DNA from: CAYNEI01 sp964396185 | GTDB taxonomy: Archaea; Thermoplasmatota; SW-10-69-26 | Length of the DNA: 17,099 nucleotides | Direction of reading: 5' to 3' | Assembly (NCBI GenBank): GCA_964396185.1 | Contig: CAYNEI010000049.1 | Span: 1-17,099, forward strand | Shown here: positions 1 to 7,126 of the stretch, piece after piece | How positions within the stretch are numbered: the stretch's first letter is position 1 | How the letters are laid out: each line of letters starts with the position of its first letter | The notes under the pieces: generated by a model | The model's database searches: none | The model's input: only the letters and a program-made list of their open reading frames with translations | What the model was told of the DNA's origin: nothing | Translations under genes and position numbers: made by a program

Positions 1-175
1 GGAGGTTGAACTGAGCCAGGCGCTGAGTGATCCGCTTGAAAGTCTTGGGATCGATGCCCGCCTGGTCACGAACGGCGCTGTAGGACTGCGGCGAGCCGCG
101 CTCGAGGAGGTAGAGCACCCGCTTGGCACGGGGCTTGGCGAAGGTGTAGGCCAGAGGGTTCTCCGTGTGCCGCAT
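1..175 (-). CDS. Winged-helix transcriptional regulator, N-terminal part (cut by window edge)
   Basis: The first 58 residues are visible and the rest lies beyond the window edge. The visible sequence reads as a winged-helix DNA-binding domain of the ArsR/HxlR/MarR type: helix 1 is near residues 17-26 (KRVLYLLERG) and the helix-turn-helix covers roughly residues 31-55 (SYSAVRDQAGIDPKTFKRIT). The ATG at 175 is the only credible start, because an in-frame TGA lies five codons upstream and no other start lies between. An archaeal TATA box about 30 bases upstream predicts a leaderless or nearly leaderless transcript. A TGAC-N5-GTCA palindrome lies between that TATA box and the start codon, which suggests autoregulation (inference). 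The subfamily cannot be fixed without the C-terminus. Confidence 0.75.
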   Translation of the reverse strand, partial: MRHTENPLAYTFAKPRAKRVLYLLERGSPQSYSAVRDQAGIDPKTFKRITQRLAQFNL

Positions 176-217
176 GGTGACATAACGTCATCTTCACGCA
201 GATATAAGTCTTTTCTC
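176..217 (-). promoter_or_regulatory. Archaeal promoter with palindromic operator
   Basis: Read on the minus strand, a purine-rich stretch (GAAAAGA, a possible BRE) is followed by CTTATATC at 201-209, a good archaeal TATA box centred about 30 bases before the ATG at 175. Between TATA box and start lies TGACATAACGTCA (177-189), with perfect four-base arms TGAC/GTCA and a weaker outer GTGA/TCAC pair. An operator at the transcription start would block polymerase recruitment, a common mode of repression in archaea. Its use by the adjacent winged-helix protein is inferred. Confidence 0.6.
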
Positions 218-636
218 ACTTCCCCATGGATGGCGGCGGTGTTCCAAGGAGCCTGTTCTCCGCGCAGGACGGCCTGTTTCGCTGGCTTTTGACCGGAAAA
301 GCCCGCGTGGTGCCTGAGGATGGGCGCGAGGCGTGCATGTGGCCGCGCAAGAGCATGCGCTTCGCTGCACGGCCCCGGCCGTCCTCAACAGTGCGCCCGT
401 CGCCCGTCGGCGTGGGGCTCCCGACGTGGCGCCCCCCATCTTGGCTCCGGCCGGACAGCTCGCGCAGGGGCCGGACGCCTTGATGAAGGGGGCGGCACGC
501 TCCCCACGCCAGAGGGTGCGGGCGCGCACCAGGGACGGACGGGGTCGAGGCCCCGGTCGGGGCCCCCATCCCTCAACAGGGGTCCGGAGCCCGAGGCGCC
601 CCGAAAGCTATCAAGGCTCCCCGCGTCGGTTACACC
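218..636. other. GC-rich intergenic region, no credible gene
   Basis: About 420 bases between divergent genes. Open frames on both strands are low-complexity Arg/Pro/Gly/Ala and give no credible protein. The region holds a strong hairpin at 549-564, GGCCCC-GGTC-GGGGCC, and further short GC-rich inverted repeats around 565-590. Just before the gene at 637 lies GAAAGCTATCAAGG (603-616), a possible weak TATA box about 25 bases before that ATG. I see no tRNA or other recognisable RNA. Confidence 0.5.
603..616 (+). promoter_or_regulatory. Possible weak archaeal TATA box for the cyclase-like gene
   Basis: GAAAGC followed by TATCAA sits about 25 bases before the ATG at 637. This fits a leaderless transcript and agrees with the lack of a Shine-Dalgarno sequence before that ATG. 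The TATA match is imperfect. Confidence 0.3.
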
Positions 637-1356
637 ATGCCAAGATCGACGATCCTGTTCATGGACGCACTGGGGGTTGGTCGGCTGTGGGACCCGGTCA
701 GCACACGCCGGCTCTCGCATGTCAAACGGGTCCTGCAGCGGGTCGTCCACATGGCGCTCGATGAGGTGGGTGAAGACGGCGTCACAGAAGGTCTACTGTT
801 CTCGGACTCCGTCGCGGTCCTGTGTGAGTCCCCAGCCACAGCCGCGGCGTTGGGTGCGGAAATGTTCCGCCAAGCTTTCCTCTACACCAACGATCGCCTA
901 GACGATCCCGTCTGGGTCAGGGGTGTTCTTGTTGCTGCGTACAATCAGAAAGGCCTCCTCATACCACATGATCTGGAGGCGCCGAAGTTCCATAAACTCG
1001 CGCTCCCATCGCGCCTAACCGATGCATACGTGCTGGAAGGAACCCACGTTCCAGGGATGCGGTTGATGCTCGGACGGAAGCCAGGCAGTTGGCCTTCGCA
1101 ACCGGGCTACGCAGTTCCTGCGGAGGCAGACCTGGGATCCCCGGTGGCTTCCCTCGCCCAGGGGTATGACGCCGCGGGGGAATACCTGACAGAGGATGTG
1201 GTGTGGCCATTGGTTGGTTCCGACGACCGGTGGCACGACCTCCAGGAAGAATTGGCGCGCCGGGAACCTGAGGAAGACGAGGGCAAGGCTCGGAACCATT
1301 GGGAAGCCACACGCGGGGTCTTCGAGGTTGCCGAGACGTTGCGGGGTCAGGATTAG
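637..1356 (+). CDS. Nucleotidyl-cyclase-fold-like protein (tentative)
   Basis: 239 residues. The N-terminal half resembles class III nucleotidyl cyclase folds. An opening strand, ILFMDALGVG (residues 6-15), places Asp10 where the first metal ligand would be. A hairpin-type segment, LLFSDSVAVL (53-62), carries Asp57 at the second metal position, and VRGVLVAAY (94-102) matches the later core strand. The usual substrate-binding Lys/Asp and transition-state Arg/Asn pairs of active adenylate or guanylate cyclases are not obvious, so it may be degenerate or a distant relative. The C-terminus (210-239) is charged and probably helical. There is no clear Shine-Dalgarno sequence and a weak TATA box about 25 bases upstream, so translation may be leaderless. 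It is convergent with the HEPN gene, about 100 bases away. Fold resemblance is visible; cyclase activity is not established. Confidence 0.5.
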   Translation: MPRSTILFMDALGVGRLWDPVSTRRLSHVKRVLQRVVHMALDEVGEDGVTEGLLFSDSVAVLCESPATAAALGAEMFRQAFLYTNDRLDDPVWVRGVLVAAYNQKGLLIPHDLEAPKFHKLALPSRLTDAYVLEGTHVPGMRLMLGRKPGSWPSQPGYAVPAEADLGSPVASLAQGYDAAGEYLTEDVVWPLVGSDDRWHDLQEELARREPEEDEGKARNHWEATRGVFEVAETLRGQD

Positions 1357-1382
1357 CGGCTCCGTATAGGTGCCGTATCAAA

Positions 1383-1461
1383 GTAATGCCATGGAAATAG
1401 GTGGCCCACCACCATGGAGGGGGAAGCGTACATGGCGAACGCCAGGCTTGCTAGGCATTAC
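1383..1461. repeat. Inverted repeat in convergent intergenic region
   Basis: GTAATGCC (1383-1390) and GGCATTAC (1454-1461) are perfect 8-base inverted arms about 63 bases apart. Between them lie a compact palindrome, GGTGG-C-CCACC (1400-1410), and two CCATGG copies. The position between two convergent genes suggests a shared terminator or processing structure. The right arm just enters the 3' end of the HEPN gene, and no T-tract is present. Confidence 0.35.
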
Positions 1462-2861
1462 GTCCGGTTTCCTTCGGTATCGCCAGCAGCTCGCTCAGCG
1501 AGTCGGACTCGCTCCTCCGCCCACGGGGCTGCGTCGATGGCATAGGAAAGGACCACCCTCGTGATGTGTGTCAACCGGCTGACGTCGATGTCTACTGGTG
1601 GAATCGCATCGTGGAGATCCGCGTTCCTCGCGTCATAGACCTCCTTGAGGAACTCGTCGGTATCCGTGGACTCCTCCCCCAATTCAGATAGGAGCTTGAC
1701 CGTGCGACTTCTGATCTTCGGACCCTTGGGGGACTCTTTGTGTTCGAGTAGCAAACGCTCGAGACCGCTGAATTGATCCCGGATGGAGTCAATCTCGTTT
1801 GGCTGACGGACCGCTCGCTTGAACCGTCCCATCGCGATGCGAAGGTCATCGTCGTCCCAGGCATCCCGAACACGACTCCACATGCCGGCAAGGTCTGCCA
1901 TCGTTGGCGCATCGATCTCGGCAATCTCACCCGCAAAGTAGTGCTGGTGGGGGCGGGCAGGTTGGCACGGCGGGTCGGCTCCGTTGCGCATGCTATCGGG
2001 CGCCCAGAACTCCGGCGTCCACCCCCACCAACAGGTGAGCGCGTTCCCTCCAACCGCCAGGGCCACGGCCACAAGAATTTGGTCTCGAATCTGGTGGGCC
2101 TTCTGCACCTGGCTGTCGGCGGGGACATCGGGGAACCGAGGGTCCGCGCCTTGGGGAAGCGTCACCTCGAGCCTCCAGCCACAATGGCGGAGTTCTCCGA
2201 TGGTGGGTCCGAAGCCGTCCTCCGACAACTCCGAGTGGAAATCACCCCGCTCGTGGAAGGGAAGAGAAACGAGTCGCACATCGTCTGCAAGCCGTACGTC
2301 ATGGACGACGTCTTGGGGCGCCGGCGGGGCACTGGTGTTCGAGAGGAGCCACCAGAATCGCCATCGTGGGACGTTGGGCTCAACGAGCGCCTTCAGCCTG
2401 TTGATCATGTCGACCGCCTCCTCCTCAGGCTGACCGCCTGCCACGACTGCCTCAACACCCCGGACGAGAAGAGGCGCCAAGAAATCCCGTTCAAATCCAC
2501 CACTCTTTCGTTGAAGCGCCAATTCGACCGCGCGCTCCAGGTCATCCTGCCAGCGCCCTGCGAGGTGGTTGGTTAGCAGGGGCAGGCGGGACGCCAATAC
2601 CTCGTACGCCGAGGAACATCGCGCGAGCGCGACAAGTTCATCGACGTGACCTCGGGCGTCTATGTAGGCCACATCCTGGCCATAGCTGGCGTTAGGGGCG
2701 ATCACCAGGCGCTTTCTCGTTTCAATCCATGCGGGCTTTCCGTTCCCATCCCTTGGCATGCCGCCGATGACGTCTCGCAGTATGCGCGCCAGCCCAAGCT
2801 CGATTTGACGCCAGTCCCCTTCAGTGAAGGGGTCCGTTCCGCCCGGCATGGTTTTGTCCAC
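1458..2861 (-). CDS. Large protein with C-terminal Apea-like HEPN domain
   Basis: 467 residues. The C-terminal roughly 120 residues (about 345-445) look like an Apea-type HEPN domain: a helix with DQFSGLERLLLEHKES (362-377), then the characteristic R-x4-H motif as YDARNADLH (409-417; Arg412, His417), then a closing helix. HEPN domains with this motif are typically metal-independent RNases and are frequent in antiviral and toxin systems. The N-terminal 340 residues are not recognised; they contain several Trp-rich stretches (RWRFWWLL near 167, CWWGWTPEFW near 277) and no membrane segment. A GTG start at 2861 is preferred because GGAGAG lies about 10 bases upstream; an ATG four codons inside is the alternative. 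The gene stands alone, convergent with the cyclase-like gene. A role in defence is inferred from the domain only. Confidence 0.65.
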   Translation of the reverse strand: MDKTMPGGTDPFTEGDWRQIELGLARILRDVIGGMPRDGNGKPAWIETRKRLVIAPNASYGQDVAYIDARGHVDELVALARCSSAYEVLASRLPLLTNHLAGRWQDDLERAVELALQRKSGGFERDFLAPLLVRGVEAVVAGGQPEEEAVDMINRLKALVEPNVPRWRFWWLLSNTSAPPAPQDVVHDVRLADDVRLVSLPFHERGDFHSELSEDGFGPTIGELRHCGWRLEVTLPQGADPRFPDVPADSQVQKAHQIRDQILVAVALAVGGNALTCWWGWTPEFWAPDSMRNGADPPCQPARPHQHYFAGEIAEIDAPTMADLAGMWSRVRDAWDDDDLRIAMGRFKRAVRQPNEIDSIRDQFSGLERLLLEHKESPKGPKIRSRTVKLLSELGEESTDTDEFLKEVYDARNADLHDAIPPVDIDVSRLTHITRVVLSYAIDAAPWAEERVRLAERAAGDTEGNRT

Positions 2862-2991
2862 TGTAATCCCGCTCTCCTAAGCCGGATGAGGGTTCCAGGC
2901 AAATCTACCCTGCGTCGGGTTACGTGGTTTCCGTCGCGGAATCACCGGCTGGCGGGGGCCTGACCCAGGACGCTGCAGCCGCCGACGCAAC

Positions 2992-3576
2992 CTACGCCGA
3001 TTCACCGGCGCCCGCCACTCGCGCCGGCCCCGTGTAGCTGCCCCACAGCTCGTCATCGCCGGGCTCGTCCGGGTAGAGCGCCTCCTCGTCGACGTTCGCC
3101 CGGGCCTCGGCGGCGAGCCGCTCGTAGACGGCCCGGCGCTCGGCCCGCTTGGTCTGCTTGTACTCCCAGCGCAGCAGCTTCACGATCGAGTCCCGGTGGC
3201 CGAACTGGTAGCGGTAGACGCTGCCGGACAGGCGCGAGCGGACGCACACGTGGATGCCGCCCTCGGGGGCGCGCTCAAGCCAGTGCCGCGAGCCGGTGGC
3301 CTTGATCGCGTCGTAGACCTCGTGCTCGCGCCGGGTGCGAAGCGCGGGGCCGCAGAACGGCTTCTCGACCCGCTCCATCGAGTAGTCCTCGGCTGGCGGC
3401 TGGCCCCACTGGTCGGGCATCATGTGCCAGGTGGGCTCGCCGGGCGACGGGTCCGCGACACGCAGCTCCGGGCGCTCGTCGATCAGGCGCTCGACGGTGG
3501 CCTCGAGGCCCGTCTTGCTCGGCTGCTCGCGCGGGGCCGTGGTCTGCTGCTGGGCACACGTCTGGGTTGCTGCCAT
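2992..3576 (-). CDS. Conserved-looking hypothetical protein, 194 aa
   Basis: I do not recognise the family. The N-terminal 25 residues are low-complexity (Gln, Thr, Pro) and probably disordered. Residues 75-160 look folded, with a helix around RTRREHEVYDAIKATG (81-96), a beta-rich stretch around HWLERAPEGGIHVCVRSRLS (97-116), and a basic helix around LLRWEYKQTKRAERRAVYER (133-152). The C-terminus is acidic. No membrane segment, zinc site or catalytic motif is visible. The ATG at 3576 is preceded by GGGAGT at suitable spacing. The amino-acid make-up is balanced, unlike the Arg/Pro-rich translations of the noncoding frames nearby, which supports a real gene. A GC-rich hairpin lies about 40-70 bases upstream (around 3615-3650). 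The gene ends about 130 bases before the HEPN start on the same strand; co-transcription is possible. Confidence 0.6.
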   Translation of the reverse strand: MAATQTCAQQQTTAPREQPSKTGLEATVERLIDERPELRVADPSPGEPTWHMMPDQWGQPPAEDYSMERVEKPFCGPALRTRREHEVYDAIKATGSRHWLERAPEGGIHVCVRSRLSGSVYRYQFGHRDSIVKLLRWEYKQTKRAERRAVYERLAAEARANVDEEALYPDEPGDDELWGSYTGPARVAGAGESA

Positions 3577-4369
3577 GGCCTACTCCCGCGAGCCGAGGCC
3601 GACCCGCAGCGATGCGGTGGGGGCGGCCGTCCCCCCTTATGGCCCCCGCCTGGGGAGCGCAGGTGGAGAGCGGGCCGCGGGGCGGGCGGCCTTAAGGGGT
3701 TGCGGCTCGCACATCGGCCTGGCAGCAACCCAGACGACGCCGCGCAGCAGACAGGTCAAGCGCGGGCGGCCGGGATCGGACGGGCTGGGCAGCACCGGCG
3801 GGCGACTGGCGCAGGCGGCCGGAGGGATCACGCGGACCCGGCGCGGGACGGAGGCCCACGTGGGGGGGCGGCCCGACCGGTGGGGCGGGCAGCGGCCGAG
3901 GTGGGCAGGGAGCGGCTCGAGAAGCGGGGGACGGCCCCGCGGGGCAGCCCGGCGCGGGCCCCGGGCAGCGACGCGGCGTAGGGCCACCGGCGGGTAATGG
4001 CTCGGGACAGTGCTCGAGGGCGGCTTGTCGGTGCGGCCGGTCGCGCGGGGTGGGCAACGGCTATGGGCCGGTTCGGCGGCCGGGACGGGCAGGGGCTGCT
4101 GCGGGGCAGGTACAAGCAGTGGCAGGGGGCCGTGTGCCGGACCTCGTCGGCGCCTGGGCATCACAGCCCGGGCGGGACAGGGACGAGGGGCATGAGCGTA
4201 GGCGAGCCCGGTGCGGGGGAGTTGCAACCGTCCCGGGATGGAGCTGGGCTAACCGAGCGTGAGACGTGAGGTGGACTGGCTCGGAACGAGGAAGTGGTTC
4301 AGACCCGAGGTCGCTTGGCTGGTGGATGGTTACGGCCGAGAGCGCCGCCAGGCACGGGGAAGCCCGTCA
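3577..4369. other. G-rich noncoding region with G-quadruplex motifs; origin or RNA gene candidate
   Basis: About 790 bases without a credible gene: all long open frames give Arg/Pro/Gly/Ala low-complexity proteins and conflict with each other. The plus strand has clear G over C excess, strongest about 3780-4200. Two canonical quadruplex motifs are present. One is at 4082-4106 (four G-runs of 3, 3, 4 and 4 with loops of 2, 2 and 7). The other is at 4170-4190 (runs of 3, 3, 3 and 4 with loops of 1, 3 and 4). More G-runs lie near 3866-3895. A GC-rich hairpin with arms around 3615-3623 and 3641-3650 lies near the downstream gene start. Candidate roles are a replication origin, a regulatory leader or an unrecognised RNA; none can be chosen from sequence alone. 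Confidence 0.45.
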
Positions 4370-5248
4370 CTACTCATCCTCTTCATCGTCCTCGTCGTCC
4401 TCAGGTTCGGGTTCCTCGTACCACTGCTCGATGAACGTGGTCCCCATCCACGCGCTAAGGCGTTTGTCGAACGCCTTGCGCGCTGAGGTCGAATCGACGG
4501 GTTTGGGGAACTCCAACCGGTCGCGGCTGTTGGTCCATCGTCCGTACTCCTGCAGGTCCGAGGCGGCCTGCTCGAGGAGCCGCTTGATCGTCTTGCTCAT
4601 CTCGCGCTTGGCGCTCGGTTGGAAGGAGTCGGCAAGGTCACCCAACAAGAGCTCGGTCGCCTCGAGAGCGGAGAGTGGGTCGCCCGCGGCCGCGCGTTGC
4701 TTCAAGAGGCCGCCCAAGGGCATCCGGAGTTCCTGGGGGTCCGATTCAGGCAGCCCCAGCAGCGAGTAGTTCGGAGGCGGGCGGAGGAACCCTGTCCAGT
4801 CCTCCAAGCTCGCCCGGAGCTCTTGATCGTCGACGGAGGCCAGGTGCTTGTCGAAGGGCGGGGAGACGTTGATCGCGTTGATGTCGCGCGGGAAATCACG
4901 CAACGCTCGGTTCGGTGTCAGATAGAAGGGCGCTGAACCCGGCTCCCGTTCCTGATCCCCTCCATGCAAGCTGCGTAGGTAGGGTGTCAGGCCCGCGTCG
5001 ACGTACTTGCGCAGGGCCTCGGTGTCCTTGTGCGGCGAGAACGACAGCTCGCAGATGACGAACCGGTCGGGGGACACGCCGAGGATGTCGGGAGTGGTCT
5101 CGTTGTCGAGCTTCGGCTCAAGCGTGAAGTCGCGGTAGCCAGCGGCGTGGAAGGGTCCCTCGTCGGCTGTGTTCTTATCGAAGAGCGCGATCGATCTGCG
5201 CCAGAGGGCTAGCCGGTGCTCAGCCTGGCGTTGTGGGTTCTCAGGCAA
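4370..5248 (-). CDS. PD-(D/E)XK nuclease-fold-like protein with acidic tail
   Basis: 292 residues. Residues about 35-85 show the core pattern of the restriction-endonuclease fold: TTPDILGVS (50-58) with the Asp, a strand FVICELSFSP (63-72) with the Glu, and then helix TEALRKYV, matching the PD...E-x-K...KY layout. The usual catalytic Lys after the Glu is replaced (E-L-S), with a Lys four residues further on (SPHKD), so the site is either migrated or inactive. The middle is rich in loops, residues 205-230 form a helical segment, and the last 15 residues are almost all Asp/Glu. The TTG start at 5248 overlaps the stop of the upstream 348-residue gene by 8 bases, so the two are translationally coupled and likely act together. 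A nuclease role is inferred; the family was not recognised. Confidence 0.55.
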   Translation of the reverse strand: MPENPQRQAEHRLALWRRSIALFDKNTADEGPFHAAGYRDFTLEPKLDNETTPDILGVSPDRFVICELSFSPHKDTEALRKYVDAGLTPYLRSLHGGDQEREPGSAPFYLTPNRALRDFPRDINAINVSPPFDKHLASVDDQELRASLEDWTGFLRPPPNYSLLGLPESDPQELRMPLGGLLKQRAAAGDPLSALEATELLLGDLADSFQPSAKREMSKTIKRLLEQAASDLQEYGRWTNSRDRLEFPKPVDSTSARKAFDKRLSAWMGTTFIEQWYEEPEPEDDEDDEEDE

Positions 5249-6287
5249 AGATCTTGGCTCCCTCGTAGAAAAGATCGGTCCTCCCTGCGAGCCTCTTCGC
5301 GGACACGGTCATGAAACGAGGGGCCGCGTTCATGCATCCCTTCCTCTCGGTCACCAAGTACGCGTACTCCGGTGCGACATCGAGGTGGACGAGCTGCTTG
5401 GTGTGAAGGTCGACACCGGAGTATCGGTGCAGCTCGTCGTCCACTTCGTAGCGCTGCATCCACAGCTTGGTTTTGCCTTGACCTGCCTGGACCATCTGCT
5501 GGAAACGATCGAGTTTGATCTCCGTCTTGAACACGAACTCCACGGGCCTGGCCGACTTCTCGCGCCGGTCCTCCATCACCTTGAGCTCCTTCGCGTACGC
5601 CTCGCCGACCTCCCGGATGAGGCCCAGGATCTCCTCGGGATCCTCGCTTGCGTTCACTGTGATGGCCCCCCCAGAGTAGAGCTCGATGAGCGCGCCCGAG
5701 GCCTGGGTATCCGGGTTCTCGCTCTCGCGCCCCATCCGCATGGAGGTCTTGGAGAAGAGGTCGGAGGCCTGCTCAAGGAAGGCACGGTGTGGGTCTGCGA
5801 GCTCTGGACCGACCCAGAACTTGGCGGAGAACCGTGGGCGAGAGCTGCGGTCAGGGACGAGCGCGTCATGGAAGAAGATGCGGAAGCCGCGGTTCTCGTA
5901 GCCGGCGGTCCGTTGGATGCGCTCCATGAACCCCTCGGCTAGCCAGACACGGTCGACGCCACGCTGGTTGAGCAGCGTCTTCTTGAGCACCTGGTTGGTT
6001 CGTTTCCTGGTGCCGAAGGTGTAGGCGTACCAGATCCGTGACCCGGAGGTGTCCAACCACACGTGGTCGCCTTGGTCGTGGTCCAGCCAGACGTTGAGGT
6101 CGTTGCCCAAGCTCCTCCAGCCGTTGTTCGGTGAGGGGCCTGGGGAGAACTCGGGGTTCACCTCCAGCCAGAATACCTTCAGGTGGCCTTGCGCCGGTTC
6201 GTGGCGCTCCAGGGCTTCCTGGTTGGCTGTGAGGCGACGGTCAATGGCTGCGAACAGCTCTTGACGCGTGGTTGGGTATGAAGGCAT
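5241..6287 (-). CDS. Unknown protein, 348 aa, first gene of two-gene unit
   Basis: I do not recognise this family. It is a soluble alpha/beta protein with balanced composition. The N-terminal segment is helical (TTRQELFAAIDRRLTANQEA), followed by a Trp-rich beta region (residues about 39-90; FWLEVNPEF, DLNVWLDHDQGDHVWLD). Residues 220-260 are helical and the C-terminal 100 residues look mixed. The ATG at 6287 is chosen because AGAGGA lies 7 bases upstream and the TATA box TATATAAG lies about 50 bases upstream; the open frame extends further 5' but through the promoter. It is directly coupled to the nuclease-like gene. No catalytic motif stands out. The unit is consistent with a small effector or defence module, but nothing in the sequence proves this. 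Confidence 0.65.
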   Translation of the reverse strand: MPSYPTTRQELFAAIDRRLTANQEALERHEPAQGHLKVFWLEVNPEFSPGPSPNNGWRSLGNDLNVWLDHDQGDHVWLDTSGSRIWYAYTFGTRKRTNQVLKKTLLNQRGVDRVWLAEGFMERIQRTAGYENRGFRIFFHDALVPDRSSRPRFSAKFWVGPELADPHRAFLEQASDLFSKTSMRMGRESENPDTQASGALIELYSGGAITVNASEDPEEILGLIREVGEAYAKELKVMEDRREKSARPVEFVFKTEIKLDRFQQMVQAGQGKTKLWMQRYEVDDELHRYSGVDLHTKQLVHLDVAPEYAYLVTERKGCMNAAPRFMTVSAKRLAGRTDLFYEGAKIFA

Positions 6288-6327
6288 CCTAGGTCCTCTG
6301 GCGTGCGCGGTCACGCGGTAGGGTTCT

Positions 6328-6390
6328 TTCCTTATATAGGCGGCTGGCCCGGCATATAGTAGTGGAGTCCACGGTATAAAAGTGGAGTGA
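6328..6390 (-). promoter_or_regulatory. Promoter region with three TATA-like boxes and a 20-base direct repeat
   Basis: On the minus strand TATATAAG at 6332-6339 lies about 50 bases before the ATG at 6287 and is the best archaeal TATA box in the window. Two more TATA-like boxes lie upstream: CTATATGC near 6352-6359 and TTTTATACC near 6373-6381. The plus-strand sequence AGTGGAGT occurs at 6361-6368 and again at 6381-6388, exactly 20 bases apart, and the first is part of a small palindrome, GTGGAGTCCAC. The repeats may be activator or repressor sites. Confidence 0.55.
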
Positions 6391-6468
6391 GACGGTCCTA
6401 CGTCCGACCGGCCCGACTCGAGCTACACGCCCTGTAACAGGCGAAACGGGGATCATGCCAACTGCTCC

Positions 6469-6624
6469 CTAACCGGTGATGATCAGGCTGAGAACGACGC
6501 TCGCGGCGATTAGGCCGATAACAAGCTGCCACGCCTGATCTGCGGGGTCCCGGGCCATCGGCACGGCTGGCACCGACCACAGCAGCCACCAGGCGGCCTC
6601 GAACCCAGCCAGGATCTGGCTCAA
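6469..6624 (-). CDS. Small membrane protein, 51 aa
   Basis: Last gene of a four-gene operon. It begins with a TTG at 6624 that overlaps the preceding stop codon (TTGA), the coupling style seen throughout this element; a GTG three codons earlier is the alternative. There are two hydrophobic segments: AAWWLLWSVPAVP (residues 10-22) and a clear transmembrane helix, AWQLVIGLIAASVVLSLII (31-49). The loop between them carries RDPAD. The size fits membrane miniproteins of mobile elements. Possible roles (holin-like, toxin or membrane anchor for its operon partners) are guesses. Confidence 0.55.
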   Translation of the reverse strand: MSQILAGFEAAWWLLWSVPAVPMARDPADQAWQLVIGLIAASVVLSLIITG

Positions 6625-6875
6625 CGGGTCCACTCGACCACCCGGAACCGGCCCAGCTCGTACTCGCAGACGAGCTGCCGGTCGATCGCTGCGTCCAACG
6701 CGGCGTCCACCCGGCGCTCCTGCCACCCTGCACCGACGAGCAGCTCGTGGACCTGCTCCCAGGCCCCGTACCCCGCGGCCACCGCCGACTGGACGATCTC
6801 GCTGTCCTCCACGGCCAGGGAGAGCACGGCGAGCTGCGCCTCCAGCGGGAACTGGGATGAACAGGGCTCGCCCAT
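6621..6875 (-). CDS. Small winged-helix-like protein, 84 aa
   Basis: Residues 11-82 read as a compact winged-helix: helix LEAQLAVLSLAVEDSEIV, helix WEQVHELLVGAGW, recognition-type helix RRVDAALDAAIDRQLV, and a terminal beta-hairpin CEYELGRFRVVEW resembling the wing. The ATG at 6875 shares one base with the preceding stop (TGATG), and AGGAGG lies 7 bases upstream, the best ribosome-binding site in this operon. It probably acts as a DNA-binding or protein-interaction module for the operon. Fold assignment is by pattern only. Confidence 0.6.
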   Translation of the reverse strand: MGEPCSSQFPLEAQLAVLSLAVEDSEIVQSAVAAGYGAWEQVHELLVGAGWQERRVDAALDAAIDRQLVCEYELGRFRVVEWTR

Positions 6876-7126
6876 CAGGCTCCCTCCTGACCACCGCGCA
6901 ACTCGTCAAGCCAGGCCTCTGCCAGTCCCATGGCCTCAGCGACCGAGAGCTCCCGTAGGCCCTCCCCATCGGCCCGGCTGGCAACGTGGCGGCAGTCCAC
7001 GTTCTCGAAGTGGTCCCCCCGGCCGATCCAGAGGTTCAGGTAAACCCCGTTGACCGTGACCAGCGCCCACGCCTCCTCGTCGTGGCCGACGATGGGTCCG
7101 TGCTCGAGGACCACGTGGAGGTTCAC
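6875..7126 (-). CDS. Hypothetical protein, 83 aa
   Basis: Start is a GTG at 7126 overlapping the upstream stop by four bases (GTGA). The N-terminal half is beta-rich (LHVVLEHGPIVG, EEAWALVTVNGVYLNLWIG), then a polar loop with one Cys and His (VDCRHV), then a C-terminal helix (VAEAMGLAEAWLDELRGG). The composition is ordinary for a folded small protein. No family recognised. Tight coupling to both neighbours argues for a shared function with the 150-residue protein and the winged-helix protein. Confidence 0.55.
   Translation of the reverse strand: MNLHVVLEHGPIVGHDEEAWALVTVNGVYLNLWIGRGDHFENVDCRHVASRADGEGLRELSVAEAMGLAEAWLDELRGGQEGA

Noticed and set aside
1773..2576. Plus-strand open frame (267 codons)
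   Set aside because: It lies fully antisense to the HEPN gene, whose domain motifs are clear on the minus strand.
3196..3981. Long plus-strand open frame (261 codons)
   Set aside because: It is antisense to the 194-residue gene and continues into G-rich DNA; the product is Arg/Gly/Ala low-complexity with no fold pattern.
3637..4227. Minus-strand open frame (196 codons) in the G-rich gap
   Set aside because: The product is almost all Pro, Arg, Ala and Ser, as expected from translating C-rich DNA, and conflicts with overlapping frames of equal length.
4259..4486. Plus-strand ORFs with an apparent membrane helix (LLILFIVLVV) or a poly-Ser run
   Set aside because: Both are antisense translations of the codon repeat that encodes the acidic tail of the nuclease-like protein.
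5169..5942. Plus-strand open frame (257 codons) rich in Leu/His
   Set aside because: Antisense shadow of the 348-residue gene; no motif and no ribosome-binding site.
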